Positions 1-7,731 of a stretch of 9,796 bases of DNA are shown piece after piece (position 1 is the first letter of the stretch; each line of letters begins with the position of its first letter). The stretch is from the NCBI GenBank assembly GCA_016932235.1, contig JAFGDF010000348.1, positions 1 to 9,796 of the forward strand. Reading direction: 5' to 3'. The notes below the pieces were generated by a model, which was not told where the DNA came from, did not search any database, and worked only from the letters and a program-made list of their open reading frames with translations. This DNA comes from Deltaproteobacteria bacterium. Lineage in GTDB: Bacteria > Desulfobacterota > DSM-4660 > Desulfatiglandales > HGW-15. The position numbers were made by a program, and so were the translations under genes.

Positions 1-293
1 AAAAGATTACATCAGAGGATGGGATATTGGAAATTGTTCGCAGCAGTATGACTTACCCTCCCATGGGGCCGAAATCGGTACAGGGTGCCGTAAAGAATTT
101 AGGCTCTTCCAAAGTGGATGCGGAGATAAGTGTGGATTTCTACGACATGTCGGACAACCTGCTTGGCAATTCCACGGCCGTATTCAAGGATATTGAACCT
201 GATGAAGAAAGACTTTTCGATGTATGGGCGGAGAGGCTGCCTAACATGTATGAGGTGGAGTACTATAAGATCAAGTCTGTCCGTACCATATGA
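1..293 (+). CDS. FxLYD-domain protein, 3' fragment
   Basis: The frame is open at the left edge (first whole codon at position 3) and ends at TGA 291-293, so this is the C-terminal ~96 residues of a longer protein. The fragment fits an FxLYD-type beta-sandwich domain: a VQGAVKNLGSS strand-turn, then VSVDFYD-like and DNLLGNS strands, then IEPDEERLFDV, matching the family pattern of G-V-N-G, F-Y-D, G-L-G and L-P-G-E-F. FxLYD domains are usually secreted or lipid-anchored and of unknown function; any signal peptide would lie outside the window. A TTG at 27 preceded by GAGG could be a start, but the coding-like residues before it favour a truncated gene. The stop lies 28 bp before the RnfC-like gene, suggesting co-transcription. 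Confidence 0.7.
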   Translation, partial: KITSEDGILEIVRSSMTYPPMGPKSVQGAVKNLGSSKVDAEISVDFYDMSDNLLGNSTAVFKDIEPDEERLFDVWAERLPNMYEVEYYKIKSVRTI

Positions 294-321
294 TTGTATT
301 TTCATAAGAGAGTTTTAACCT

Positions 322-1602
322 ATGCTATCGAAATCGTATTTTGGCCCCGGCAAAACAGAATTTTTCTACGAACGGGCGAGCTCAGAAGGAGTCCAGCCGG
401 TAGCAGCATCGCTGCCAGAAATGGCTACTTTACTCGTGCCCGCAGAATTATCCGCATCATTTGCAAAAGCTATAAACGTCGGTGAAACAGTCAAAACAGG
501 TCAGAGACTTGTGTGGGGAGATCAAACCGGTGAGGCCATAATATCCCCTGTTACCGGTGTAATAAGCACGGTAAGCGGATATGATGGGGATTGCGGGCGC
601 AAATATATTGCGATCAGCATCAAAGTGGAAAAGGACGATATGTGGGATGATCAGTTCGCGAATGCCGCCGGGGAGCCAAACTTGCAGACGCTTGTGGATT
701 ATCTTTCCAGTGCTCCGGGAAGCCCGGCTCTGGAAAGGCTTACCGATCCCGCGCATCCAATTCATACCATTGTTATCTACGGGGGCGATAGCGACCTGCT
801 GCTGGATACAAGTTTATGTGTGCTAGATCGCGGGATCGATTTTGTTGAAAAGGGAATTCGTTTGTTGAGGAAAGTCTCCGGTGTTGAAAAAGTCTTCATA
901 GCTGTTCCCGGATTCAGTCTTCAGAATGAGGATGGCGGATTCCCCGCCGAGGTAAAAACAATTTCGAACCAATATCCGATGGGCCAGCCATTGATGCTCC
1001 TGCGCAATCTCTTCGGATGCAACCTGGAGCAGGGTCAATCCGCAGAAGATGCCGGAGTCCTGTTTTTGCGGAGTGAAGCAGTCGCATCCGTAGGGAAGGC
1101 ATTCACGGAGGCTCGCGTGCCGGTAGACAAGATTATAACGGTAGTTTACAAAGGAGACCGCAAGAAAATTGTGTCTGCGCGTATTGGTACGCCCGTTGGC
1201 CATATCCTGAGAATGCTTGATATCAGCGTCGATGAGCGGGATCGCATCTTTTTCGGGGGCCCCATGACCGGCATGGCTTTTTATTCTGAGGATCAGCCGA
1301 TTCAGCCGGATACGGACACCATCATAGTCCAGGACCACAACACCTTTATCTTCTCCAGCGAAAATAAATGTCTCAATTGTGAAGAGTGCGTACGTATCTG
1401 CCCGGCAGATATACCTGTCAACATCCTGCTTCGTTTCCTTCAATCCGGGGATTATCAGAAGGCTTCAGACCTTTATGATTTATACTCCTGTGTGGAATGC
1501 GGTCAATGCTATTATGTATGTACTTCAGCCATTCCCATTTTAAAATATATAAGACAGGCCAAACGCGAACTTGAGCGCGCCACCTCCGGAAGTGGGTGCT
1601 GA
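322..1602 (+). CDS. RnfC-like 2x[4Fe-4S] electron-transfer protein
   Basis: This 426-residue protein has the RnfC/PduS domain order. Residues ~25-100 form a barrel-sandwich/biotinyl-like fold (NVGETVKTGQ, ISPVTGVIS). Residues ~145-270 form a degenerate Complex1_51K-like region. Residues ~270-335 are SLBB-like (RIGTPVGHIL, FFGGPMTGMAF). Two ferredoxin motifs follow: C350-C353-C356-C360-P and C390-C393-C396-C400. RnfC is the peripheral NADH-oxidising subunit of the Rnf complex. Here, however, the Gly-rich flavin/NADH loop (GxGGAGFPT in true RnfC) is replaced by a Ser/Pro stretch near residues 129-140, and the NxxECEP segment reads YGGDSD (153-158). The protein probably passes electrons through its clusters without oxidising NADH itself (inference). 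The second cluster motif has T instead of P after its last Cys. The ATG at 322 follows TAAGAGAG with good spacing. No rnfD/G/E/A/B gene follows; the next gene is a regulator. Confidence 0.8.
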   Translation: MLSKSYFGPGKTEFFYERASSEGVQPVAASLPEMATLLVPAELSASFAKAINVGETVKTGQRLVWGDQTGEAIISPVTGVISTVSGYDGDCGRKYIAISIKVEKDDMWDDQFANAAGEPNLQTLVDYLSSAPGSPALERLTDPAHPIHTIVIYGGDSDLLLDTSLCVLDRGIDFVEKGIRLLRKVSGVEKVFIAVPGFSLQNEDGGFPAEVKTISNQYPMGQPLMLLRNLFGCNLEQGQSAEDAGVLFLRSEAVASVGKAFTEARVPVDKIITVVYKGDRKKIVSARIGTPVGHILRMLDISVDERDRIFFGGPMTGMAFYSEDQPIQPDTDTIIVQDHNTFIFSSENKCLNCEECVRICPADIPVNILLRFLQSGDYQKASDLYDLYSCVECGQCYYVCTSAIPILKYIRQAKRELERATSGSGC

Positions 1603-1670
1603 ATCAGTGCAGGGAAATACCAGATGATGAGCTGTATCAAAACCGAATGTATATACTATCCGGGTAGATT

Positions 1671-2462
1671 ATGGTGATCAGGAAGAAAGATTCGAAACCA
1701 AATGGAAAATATATTGTTCCTGCTATCGTACAGGCTGCCCGGGTCCTTCTATGTCTGGCCGAATCCGAATCATCACATCTGAGTCTCACTGAGATCTGCT
1801 CGCGTGTGGGCATTCACAGCAGCAGGGCGTATTCTCTTCTATATACATTGCAGGAATTCGGGTTTATCCATAGAAATGTCGGCGGGAAAGGTTATTCTCT
1901 CGGTACCGGACTTTTAGCCCTGTCGCGGAAGGTGCTGGATAACCTAAACGCTCCCCGCCTGGCAGGACCGATACTCGAAAATCTTGCTAAAATTGCTGAA
2001 AATACGGCCGCCTTGGCATTGATAAACGAGGACAAGCTATCCATCGTCGCAAAACATGAGGGGGGACAAGATGTTGGCATCACAGTGCGTGTAGGCAGAA
2101 CATTTCACCTAACCCACAGTGCTGAAGGAAAAGCGATTGCGGCATTCCTTCCTGAAGAAGAACTTAAGCGGCTTCTTAAAAGAAAGGATCTCTATTTCCA
2201 GGACAAATCGGGAAAGTTGGATAAAGAAAAGCTCCTGAGGGATCTTGAAGAATGCCGTCGGCTTGGGTACGCTCTTGACTACGGGGAAGTTAATCCAAGA
2301 TTTAATGCTGTCGCTTCTCCGGTCCTGGGACCCGCAGGGAAGCCTGTAGGTTGCATTACAGTTATAGGCATATTGTCCTCCGATCGAGCCCGACAGCTCG
2401 GACCAGAAGTTGCAAAGGCCGGCAAAGAACTCTCACGTTTACTGGGGTCTGTTGCCAAATAA
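1671..2462 (+). CDS. IclR-family transcriptional regulator
   Basis: This 263-residue protein matches the usual IclR length (~250-270) and layout. Residues ~14-77 form an N-terminal winged helix-turn-helix (LSLTEICSRVGIHSSRAYSLLYTL recognition region and wing GKGYSLGTG). Residues ~95-258 form the C-terminal effector domain, with the family signatures HSAEGKAIAAF (149-159) and a C-terminal NAVASPVLGPAGKPVGCITVIG segment (212-233). IclR proteins bind small catabolic ligands, often organic acids, and repress or activate adjacent catabolic or transport operons. Its position before the TRAP operon suggests it controls that operon and possibly the GRE/ADH pair (inference). There is only a weak ribosome site before ATG 1671; GTG at 1674 is an alternative. 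A GTATATAC palindrome lies 14 bp upstream of the ATG and recurs at the GRE promoter. Confidence 0.92.
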   Translation: MVIRKKDSKPNGKYIVPAIVQAARVLLCLAESESSHLSLTEICSRVGIHSSRAYSLLYTLQEFGFIHRNVGGKGYSLGTGLLALSRKVLDNLNAPRLAGPILENLAKIAENTAALALINEDKLSIVAKHEGGQDVGITVRVGRTFHLTHSAEGKAIAAFLPEEELKRLLKRKDLYFQDKSGKLDKEKLLRDLEECRRLGYALDYGEVNPRFNAVASPVLGPAGKPVGCITVIGILSSDRARQLGPEVAKAGKELSRLLGSVAK

Positions 2463-2542
2463 AAAGATTGATATGGTACATCGCTGAAAGCGTGTGAAAG
2501 ATAAAGAAGAAGCGTAAGGCATTAAGATCACTAAATATTACC

Positions 2543-2571
2543 TTGACAAGAACAGTATAAAAAAATAATAT
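2543..2571 (+). promoter_or_regulatory. Possible sigma-70-type promoter
   Basis: A perfect TTGACA (2543-2548) is followed 17 bp later by TAATAT (2566-2571), which matches the -10 consensus at four of six positions. It could drive the TRAP operon, but that would leave a leader of about 460 nt. Other -10-like sequences in this AT-rich spacer are equally possible. Confidence 0.3.
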
Positions 2572-3022
2572 CACTTTACTATTTAAAATAACTTTCAACA
2601 TATTCATTATTTAACACCTATCAATTCAAGACCTGGATCGTGATAAGAGAAGCAACGATAATAAAAAATTCTCCTATTCAGGAAAAGGTCGAAATAACCT
2701 TCCGTAGAAATGAAAATAGACTTGTATAATGATTAGTTCATCAATTTAACGCAGATATTTTATGGATTTCGGCAAATTGGCAGCTAAAAAGCAAGATCCT
2801 ATCGCTTTAACTAAGACAGAACCTGTTTTTTAATAAAAAAGTATCATTCTTAAGATATACAATACGATTATTTTCCGTAATTCAATATGTGAGAGGGGGC
2901 TATCATTTCATTGTAAAGGGGGTGATATCGATCTGAATTGAGATTAATTTAACATCTGAATGCCTGCAGAATAGAAAGACCTGGACGTTGTGCTTAAGTT
3001 CTTTGGATTTATTCAACAATAA

Positions 3023-3029
3023 AAGGAGG
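3023..3029 (+). promoter_or_regulatory. Strong ribosome binding site of dctP
   Basis: AAGGAGG lies 7 nt before ATG 3037, a near-perfect Shine-Dalgarno match. It fixes the start of the binding protein and predicts high translation, as expected for a TRAP solute-binding protein. Confidence 0.8.
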
Positions 3030-3036
3030 GAAAAAG

Positions 3037-4104
3037 ATGATAGAAAAAAAATCAAAATTTTGGGCGTGTCTTCTTGTCACTGGTTTGTTTGTCTTGGCGC
3101 TGACGGGAATCACCCCTTTATCTCACTCCGCCGACCAACCAATAAAACTGGTCTTCTCCGATTTTGAGATGGCAGGAAGCTATTGGGATGTGGAATTTGT
3201 CAAACCATGGTTTGCGGAGCTTAAGAAACGAACAAACGGAAAGGTAGAGATTGAGGAACACTGGAATGGTGAACTGGTGGGGTTATTTGATGCATATGAT
3301 TCGATCTTGAAGGGCGTTATTGATATGGGTCATATACTGACCACTATGAATTTCGACAAGTTTCCTCTGGACAGCCTCCTTATATTCAACGCGGTTAACA
3401 TCAATTGCCACAGGCCGAGTCAGGTCTGGTATGATCTTTATAAAAAATTTCCCAAGTTCAGGGAGCCCTATAAGGATACTCCGCTTCTAGCCTTTGCCGC
3501 TACTCCCTGTAACGGTCTTTGCACAACGGCAAAAGTGGAAATCAAAAGTCTGACCGACTGCAAAGGACTTAAGATGCCGGGACCCGGACCCGCACCTGAG
3601 GCCAGACTAAAGGCAGTTGGCATTGTTCCGGTATCCATTCCTCCAAGTGACACCTATATGGCATTCAAGACCGGAACACTTGATGGCCTTGCGCTTACAC
3701 TATTCAGTTTGAGGGATTTCAAATGGGGTGATGTCCTTAAGAATACAACACTGGTTTCAATAAACGGCAGCCCATGGTCATATGTGATGAGCAAAAAAGC
3801 ATGGAACAGGCTGCCACCGGAGCTACAGAAGATATTTGAGGAAATGGTTCCATGGACTGTGGAGCACTCCGACAGGGCATATAATCTCGCAAGCAGAAAG
3901 GCGATGGAAACCCTGCCGAAGGAATTTGGAACCAAGTTTATAGAGCTGAGTCAGGAAGAGCTTGATAAATGGGCAGAGCTCGACAGTAAAACCCTTGATG
4001 ACTATATCGGCCAGATTAACAAATTGGGCCTCCCCGGGGATGAAGTGAAGACTACATTCATCCAGTTGCAGAAGAAATATGCTGCGCCCGAGTATGCCTT
4101 TTAG
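3037..4104 (+). CDS. dctP: TRAP transporter solute-binding protein, DctP family
   Basis: This 355-residue periplasmic binding protein captures a substrate and hands it to the DctQM membrane permease for Na+/H+-driven uptake. It has a Sec signal peptide (KKSK, then a hydrophobic core at residues 9-27, with likely cleavage after SHSA near residue 32). The DctP core includes EFVKPWFAELKKRTNGKVEIE (53-73), GELVG (78-82), LKGVIDMG (91-98), CKGLKM (175-180), VPVSIPPSDTYMAFKTGTLDGLAL (197-220) and WSYVMSKKAWNRLP (247-260). In most family members the LKG-LK segment continues with an Arg (as in KIRAPG) that salt-bridges the ligand carboxylate. Here that stretch reads KMPGPGPAPEAR with Pro in its place, so the ligand may differ (inference). 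It is the first gene of the operon and is followed by a hairpin before the permease gene. The substrate cannot be named from the sequence. Confidence 0.93.
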   Translation: MIEKKSKFWACLLVTGLFVLALTGITPLSHSADQPIKLVFSDFEMAGSYWDVEFVKPWFAELKKRTNGKVEIEEHWNGELVGLFDAYDSILKGVIDMGHILTTMNFDKFPLDSLLIFNAVNINCHRPSQVWYDLYKKFPKFREPYKDTPLLAFAATPCNGLCTTAKVEIKSLTDCKGLKMPGPGPAPEARLKAVGIVPVSIPPSDTYMAFKTGTLDGLALTLFSLRDFKWGDVLKNTTLVSINGSPWSYVMSKKAWNRLPPELQKIFEEMVPWTVEHSDRAYNLASRKAMETLPKEFGTKFIELSQEELDKWAELDSKTLDDYIGQINKLGLPGDEVKTTFIQLQKKYAAPEYAF

Positions 4105-4131
4105 GAAACTTTTCCCTTGATTTTTTAAACA

Positions 4132-4162
4132 CCTCCGGCCGGAACAAACTTATGGCCGGAGG
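4132..4162 (+). terminator. Strong intercistronic hairpin after dctP
   Basis: Perfect 9-bp arms CCTCCGGCC (4132-4140) and GGCCGGAGG (4154-4162) enclose a 13-nt loop. No T-tract follows, so this is not a classical intrinsic terminator. In TRAP and ABC operons such hairpins typically protect the 3' end of the binding-protein mRNA or partly attenuate read-through, giving more binding protein than permease. That role here is inferred. Confidence 0.65.
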
Positions 4163-4228
4163 CGGATATGAATTGTTCCCATGCCTTTCTCATACGGAAA
4201 TTGCTGTCGATAAGGGAGATGATTGGAG

Positions 4229-6127
4229 ATGCAAGGGCTAAAAAGGATTATCTATATCCTCGATCGGATCGCGGTATTCAGCCGCTGGACAAATGTGATA
4301 GGTGTAGCCGCGCTTTTTTTAATGGTAAGCTCGACATTCATCGATGTCATCATGCGTTATTTTTTTAACAGCCCCATACGGTATGTGGGGGAGGGCGTAG
4401 GAATCATGATGATCATCGCGGTTTTTTTCGCCGTGGCGCACACCCAGAATATGAGAGCCTATGTAAAGGTGGATGTCATCACATCCTTGCTGGCTCCAAA
4501 AACTCTCCTGATGGTTGAATTTATAACGTCGATACTCGGACTGGTGATATTCGCGGTCGTTATCTGGCAATGTATCGTTGAAATATCATGGGTTTTGGAA
4601 AACAATGTGATCCATACGCAAAGTGTCCCTATCAGTAAAGCCCCTTTTCTGATCGTAATAATTCTTGGATGTATTTCTCTCTGGCTGATTCTCCTTCGGG
4701 ATATCCTGGCAAGAGCGAATGAGGCGATGGAACTTGGAATAGGCAGACGCAGGTGGGCGGTTATGTTTGCCGTTCCGATACTGATTATGGCGCTGGGAGT
4801 TCTTTGGATGCAGCCCGAATTATTTGAAATAAGCCTGAAGAATGTCGGCATTATCGGAGTATTCGTCTCAATTGTTTTTTTTCTTAGCGGATTCCCCATC
4901 GCGTTTGCCTTGATACTGACGAGTTTTGTCTTTGTCGGGCATATTCGAGGTGTCGAGACCGCCTATGACATGCTCAGGACTGAATTTTACAGGAATACAA
5001 GCAACTACACCTGGTCGGTCATGGCATTCTTCGTGCTTATGGGATTCTTCTGTTTTTTTGCAAGGTTCGGCGAAGATCTTTACAGGTTGGCATATCGCTG
5101 GCTCGGACACTTGCGGGGCGGGCTCGCGATAGCTACTGTCGGGGCGTGCGGCACGCTCGCGGCCATAGTCGGCGATTCGGTTTCATGCATATCAACGATG
5201 TCGGTTATTGCCCTGCCTGAGATGAGGAAATATGGATATAAAGATACCCTCTCCAGCGGATGTATAACCTGCGGTGCTACCCTGGGGCCCATTATTCCCC
5301 CGAGTGTCCCCTTAATCGTTTATGGCTTAATTACCAGGGAGTCGATAGGAGAACTTTTCATCGCAGGCATTATTCCGGGAGTGCTTATCGTTCTGTCCTA
5401 CTGGGTAATTATTTATTTCTGGTGCAGGCTTAATCCATTAGTGGGGCCCAAGGCGGGAAAGTCAAGCTGGGCTGAGAGGATATCATCCCTCAAGGCGGGA
5501 GGGCCCATAGCAATACTTTTTGTGGTGGTTATCGGCGGCATCTACAGGGGAGTATTTACTCCGACTGAAGGCGGAGCAATAGGGGCCATGGGCGCTATTT
5601 TCCTGGGGCTGATATACAGGCGGTTCACGTGGAAGAATTTTGCCATGGCCCTGATGGAGTCGGGAAAAGTCATATCCATGATCTTCATTATTTTAATTGG
5701 CGCGGTTATGTTCACCCGCTTCCTGATCTGGTGTAACCTGTCTCAGACAATTTCTGATTTTTTTCTAGGGTTGGGCCTTTCTCCATTCATGCTTATTGTG
5801 GTTATCCAGATCGTGCTGTTTATCTGCGGGTTTCTCGTTGATACCCTGACATTGATGCTCGTCGCGGTGCCCATTATCCATCCCATAGCGGTTTCGCTGG
5901 GATTTAATCCTATTTGGTTTGCCGTTGTCACGGTGATAACCATCAATCTGGGGACGATCACTCCGCCGGTGGCGATAAACCTCTTTCTATTCAAAGGGTT
6001 GCGCAGTGAAATTCCGATGGCTTCCATCTACAGGGGTGCTTTGCCCTTTGTCGTCGCCACTGCCTTGTTTATAATTATCCTCTTTATCTTTCCTTCCATC
6101 ATTACCTGGCTGCCGGGACTGCTGTAA
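4229..6127 (+). CDS. TRAP transporter fused permease, DctQM
   Basis: This inner-membrane protein combines the small DctQ and large DctM subunits in one chain of about 632 residues. The DctQ part (~1-165) has four hydrophobic helices and motifs such as STFIDVIMRYFF, EGVGIMMIIAVFFAVAHTQ and MRAYVKVDVI. The DctM part (~178-632) has many helices and the family signatures VGDSVSCISTMSVIALPEMRKYGY (starting ~314), GATLGPIIPPSVPLIVYG (~349), FTPTEGGAIGA (~443) and TPPVAINLFLFKGL (~578). The DctM domain carries out ion-coupled transport of substrate delivered by DctP, probably an organic acid or sulfonate. ATG 4229 is preferred, with AAGGGAG (4212-4218) 10 nt upstream; TTG 4223 would add two residues. 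The gene starts 124 bp after dctP, across the hairpin. Confidence 0.93.
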   Translation: MQGLKRIIYILDRIAVFSRWTNVIGVAALFLMVSSTFIDVIMRYFFNSPIRYVGEGVGIMMIIAVFFAVAHTQNMRAYVKVDVITSLLAPKTLLMVEFITSILGLVIFAVVIWQCIVEISWVLENNVIHTQSVPISKAPFLIVIILGCISLWLILLRDILARANEAMELGIGRRRWAVMFAVPILIMALGVLWMQPELFEISLKNVGIIGVFVSIVFFLSGFPIAFALILTSFVFVGHIRGVETAYDMLRTEFYRNTSNYTWSVMAFFVLMGFFCFFARFGEDLYRLAYRWLGHLRGGLAIATVGACGTLAAIVGDSVSCISTMSVIALPEMRKYGYKDTLSSGCITCGATLGPIIPPSVPLIVYGLITRESIGELFIAGIIPGVLIVLSYWVIIYFWCRLNPLVGPKAGKSSWAERISSLKAGGPIAILFVVVIGGIYRGVFTPTEGGAIGAMGAIFLGLIYRRFTWKNFAMALMESGKVISMIFIILIGAVMFTRFLIWCNLSQTISDFFLGLGLSPFMLIVVIQIVLFICGFLVDTLTLMLVAVPIIHPIAVSLGFNPIWFAVVTVITINLGTITPPVAINLFLFKGLRSEIPMASIYRGALPFVVATALFIIILFIFPSIITWLPGLL

Positions 6128-6307
6128 CGAATTTCGGATACGTGTGGCTTGCAGGATAGGTTACCGGAAAAGAAGCCCCTTTTTAGTTTAGCTATAAAGC
6201 TTTTATCAGGAATTTTTCTACAAATGTCCTTCGAAGGGACGAATTTCATCACATCCGTACACTTGAACCTGCCTGGAGGGATGTGCTCCGTCGCGTCCGT
6301 CTATTCC

Positions 6308-6327
6308 GGCCATGACAAAGCATGGCC
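6308..6327. repeat. Small perfect hairpin in convergent spacer
   Basis: Seven-bp arms GGCCATG (6308-6314) and CATGGCC (6321-6327) surround a 6-nt ACAAAG loop. No T-tract follows on either strand. It may contribute to transcript ends between the convergent genes. Confidence 0.5.
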
Positions 6328-6352
6328 CTCCACAAAGAAAATATTCATCGCT

Positions 6353-6392
6353 GCCATTCGTGAATGAGGGAACTTATTCATTCGCGAATGGC
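6353..6392. terminator. Long 15-bp stem-loop between convergent genes
   Basis: Arms GCCATTCGTGAATGA (6353-6367) and TCATTCGCGAATGGC (6378-6392) pair over 15 bp with a single G-U wobble and a 10-nt loop. It is the strongest structure in the spacer and reads similarly from both strands, suiting a bidirectional terminator or mRNA end-stabiliser. It lacks a U-tract, so a REP/MITE-like palindrome is an alternative. Confidence 0.55.
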
Positions 6393-6410
6393 CTGAAGAC
6401 CTTTATTGCA

Positions 6411-6442
6411 TGTGGATTCCACGGTAGAGCCGGGGAATGACA
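6411..6442. repeat. Imperfect palindrome resembling a dispersed GGATTCC...GGAATGACA repeat
   Basis: ATTCC-A-CGG (6416-6424) pairs with CCG-G-GGAAT (6430-6438) around a TAGAG loop, with outer TGT/ACA pairing. The outer sequence resembles the GGATTCCCGC...GCGGGAATGAC palindromes scattered in many proteobacterial genomes (general knowledge). Only one copy is visible here, so identity as a family member is tentative. Confidence 0.35.
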
Positions 6443-6509
6443 GGTGAAAAGAAAGACCTTTCAGCATCAAAGATCAAAACAACTATCTTTCTCTCCGGCA
6501 CAGGTCAGG

Positions 6510-7664
6510 TTAGTAGGAATATTCCTTCTTCAACAATCTCAGTACATCTTCGACCCCGGTTTTTTTAGGGACAATGTCGATCAACGGCTCATTGAAAGTA
6601 TCTTCAGCAATAGCTTGAAGGTCGGATTCCGGGATGTTGCTTTCCTTCATCGTCGGAATCCCCACTTCCCTGTTTAGTTCGCGAATCCTCCCGTCCACCG
6701 TGCGTCCTGCTTCTTCGCCGGGTATGTCATCTCCCATTTTTAAACCAAGGGCCCTGCCTATGGCTCTTACCTTATCAGGCATGATATCGGAAAAGTATCC
6801 GACGATACAGGGCAGGACTATAGCGATGCTTAGACCGTGCGGCAGGTGGTATCTTGTCCCCAAAGGGGTGCCGATGCAGTGACCAAGATGTGGAAACGCC
6901 TGGAAGAAGGCCATGCCGGCAAGGGTGCTGGCAAAGCTCATGTCAGATCTCGCCTTGATGTCGGAGCCGTCTCTGACCGCTGTCGCAAGGCTTCTGGCCA
7001 CAAGAGAGATCGCTTCAATCGCGATGATGTCCGAGATCGGCACGCTCAATGATGAAGTATATGCTTCGATGGCATGGGCCAGCGTATCTACTCCCGTATA
7101 GGCGGTAATAAAAGGCGGTAATCCCAAGGTGAGCAAAGGATCCACAATGGCCAGATCAGCGGTGCAATTAGGGCCTATTACCGGAAGCTTTTTTCCGCTG
7201 GCGGAATCGCCGATAGCGGCAACCTGACTGATTTCACTTCCCGTGCCTGAAGTGGTCGGTATCAGTACGAGAAATTTTCCGGGTTTTTGCGGAATATCCA
7301 TGCCGAAATATTCATTTATGCGGCCGGGATTGCCTAAAAGCACATTGGTCGCCTTGGCCGCGTCCAGGCTGCTTCCTCCTCCTATTCCTATTACGGCGTC
7401 CGCGCCTTCCTTTCTGCCCAGTTCTCCCGCCTCGTTGACAGCCTTATCATAAGGATCAGGTGTTACCTCGCCGTATTCTATTACTTTTATTCCCTCCGCT
7501 CTAATCTTTTTAACGACTTTATCGACCAGCCCGGCCGATTTGATTCCCGGGTCATAAACACAAAGGACATTGGATATATCATGCTCCTTTAGTTTTTGGC
7601 CGGCCTGTGAAGAAGCGTCTTCTCCAATGAGTACTTTTGTCGGATAATCGATATTAAATATCAT
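6510..7664 (-). CDS. Iron-containing (group III) alcohol dehydrogenase
   Basis: This 384-residue NAD(P)-dependent alcohol dehydrogenase or aldehyde reductase belongs to the Fe-ADH family (FucO, DhaT, EutG). The N-terminal dinucleotide-binding domain carries GIGGGSSLDAAK (residues 93-104) and IPTTSGTGSE (135-144). The C-terminal metal domain has all four ligands in place: D193, H197 (DTLAHAIEAY), H262 (HLGHCIG) and H276 (HLPHG), with the 4/65/14 spacing of active members. The length is typical. ATG at 7664 follows AGGAGG (complement of 7673-7678) with 8-nt spacing. It is divergent from the GRE gene and convergent with the TRAP operon. Fe-ADHs often partner GREs by removing the aldehyde product (glycerol and DHPS pathways) or by making the GRE substrate (sulfoacetaldehyde to isethionate). 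Which applies here is unknown. Confidence 0.95.
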   Translation of the reverse strand: MIFNIDYPTKVLIGEDASSQAGQKLKEHDISNVLCVYDPGIKSAGLVDKVVKKIRAEGIKVIEYGEVTPDPYDKAVNEAGELGRKEGADAVIGIGGGSSLDAAKATNVLLGNPGRINEYFGMDIPQKPGKFLVLIPTTSGTGSEISQVAAIGDSASGKKLPVIGPNCTADLAIVDPLLTLGLPPFITAYTGVDTLAHAIEAYTSSLSVPISDIIAIEAISLVARSLATAVRDGSDIKARSDMSFASTLAGMAFFQAFPHLGHCIGTPLGTRYHLPHGLSIAIVLPCIVGYFSDIMPDKVRAIGRALGLKMGDDIPGEEAGRTVDGRIRELNREVGIPTMKESNIPESDLQAIAEDTFNEPLIDIVPKKTGVEDVLRLLKKEYSY

Positions 7665-7731
7665 ATTTTAAACCTCCTGATTTATTGGGTACGTACGCTG
7701 TTATTCTCGTGAAATATGCTATCGGTTTTAT

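Larger units (their letters stand above)
2463..3036. other. AT-rich 574-bp spacer before the TRAP operon
   Basis: No credible gene is seen here on either strand: the stretch is AT-rich with many stops, and its open frames lack coding features. Candidate signals are a TTGACA at 2543-2548 with TAATAT 17 bp downstream, a TATAAT at 2725-2730 without a clear -35, and a weak sigma-54-like TGGCA...GC at 2778-2792. There are also two G5 runs (2895-2899 and 2918-2922) resembling duplicated ribosome sites without an ORF, and ATATACAATA at 2855-2864. The length suggests a long regulatory region or untranslated leader for dctP. No transcription start can be fixed from the sequence alone. Confidence 0.6.
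6128..6509. other. Convergent spacer with several palindromes
   Basis: This stretch separates the 3' ends of the plus-strand permease gene and the minus-strand dehydrogenase gene. No credible gene is seen; a 72-codon TTG-started frame at 6149-6367 has no recognisable domain. It holds three inverted repeats, listed separately, which may serve as bidirectional transcription barriers or be a decayed dispersed palindromic repeat. None has a proper T-tract. Confidence 0.6.

Noticed and set aside
823..1443. Minus-strand frame of 206 codons inside the RnfC-like gene
   Set aside because: It lies opposite a gene with clear ferredoxin and SLBB-like motifs, and its translation shows no recognisable domain.
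322..1602. Annotating the gene as rnfC of a full Rnf complex
   Set aside because: The NADH/FMN loop is missing and no other rnf gene is seen in the window.
4168..4368. Small plus-strand frame overlapping the permease start
   Set aside because: Most of it overlaps the DctQ coding region in another frame, and no protein family was recognised.
4459..4899. Minus-strand frame of 146 codons inside the permease gene
   Set aside because: It is an antisense shadow of transmembrane coding sequence, rich in Ile/Thr/Ser, with no domain or ribosome site.
6149..6367. 72-codon TTG-started frame in the convergent spacer
   Set aside because: It has no good ribosome site, runs through palindromes and has no domain features.
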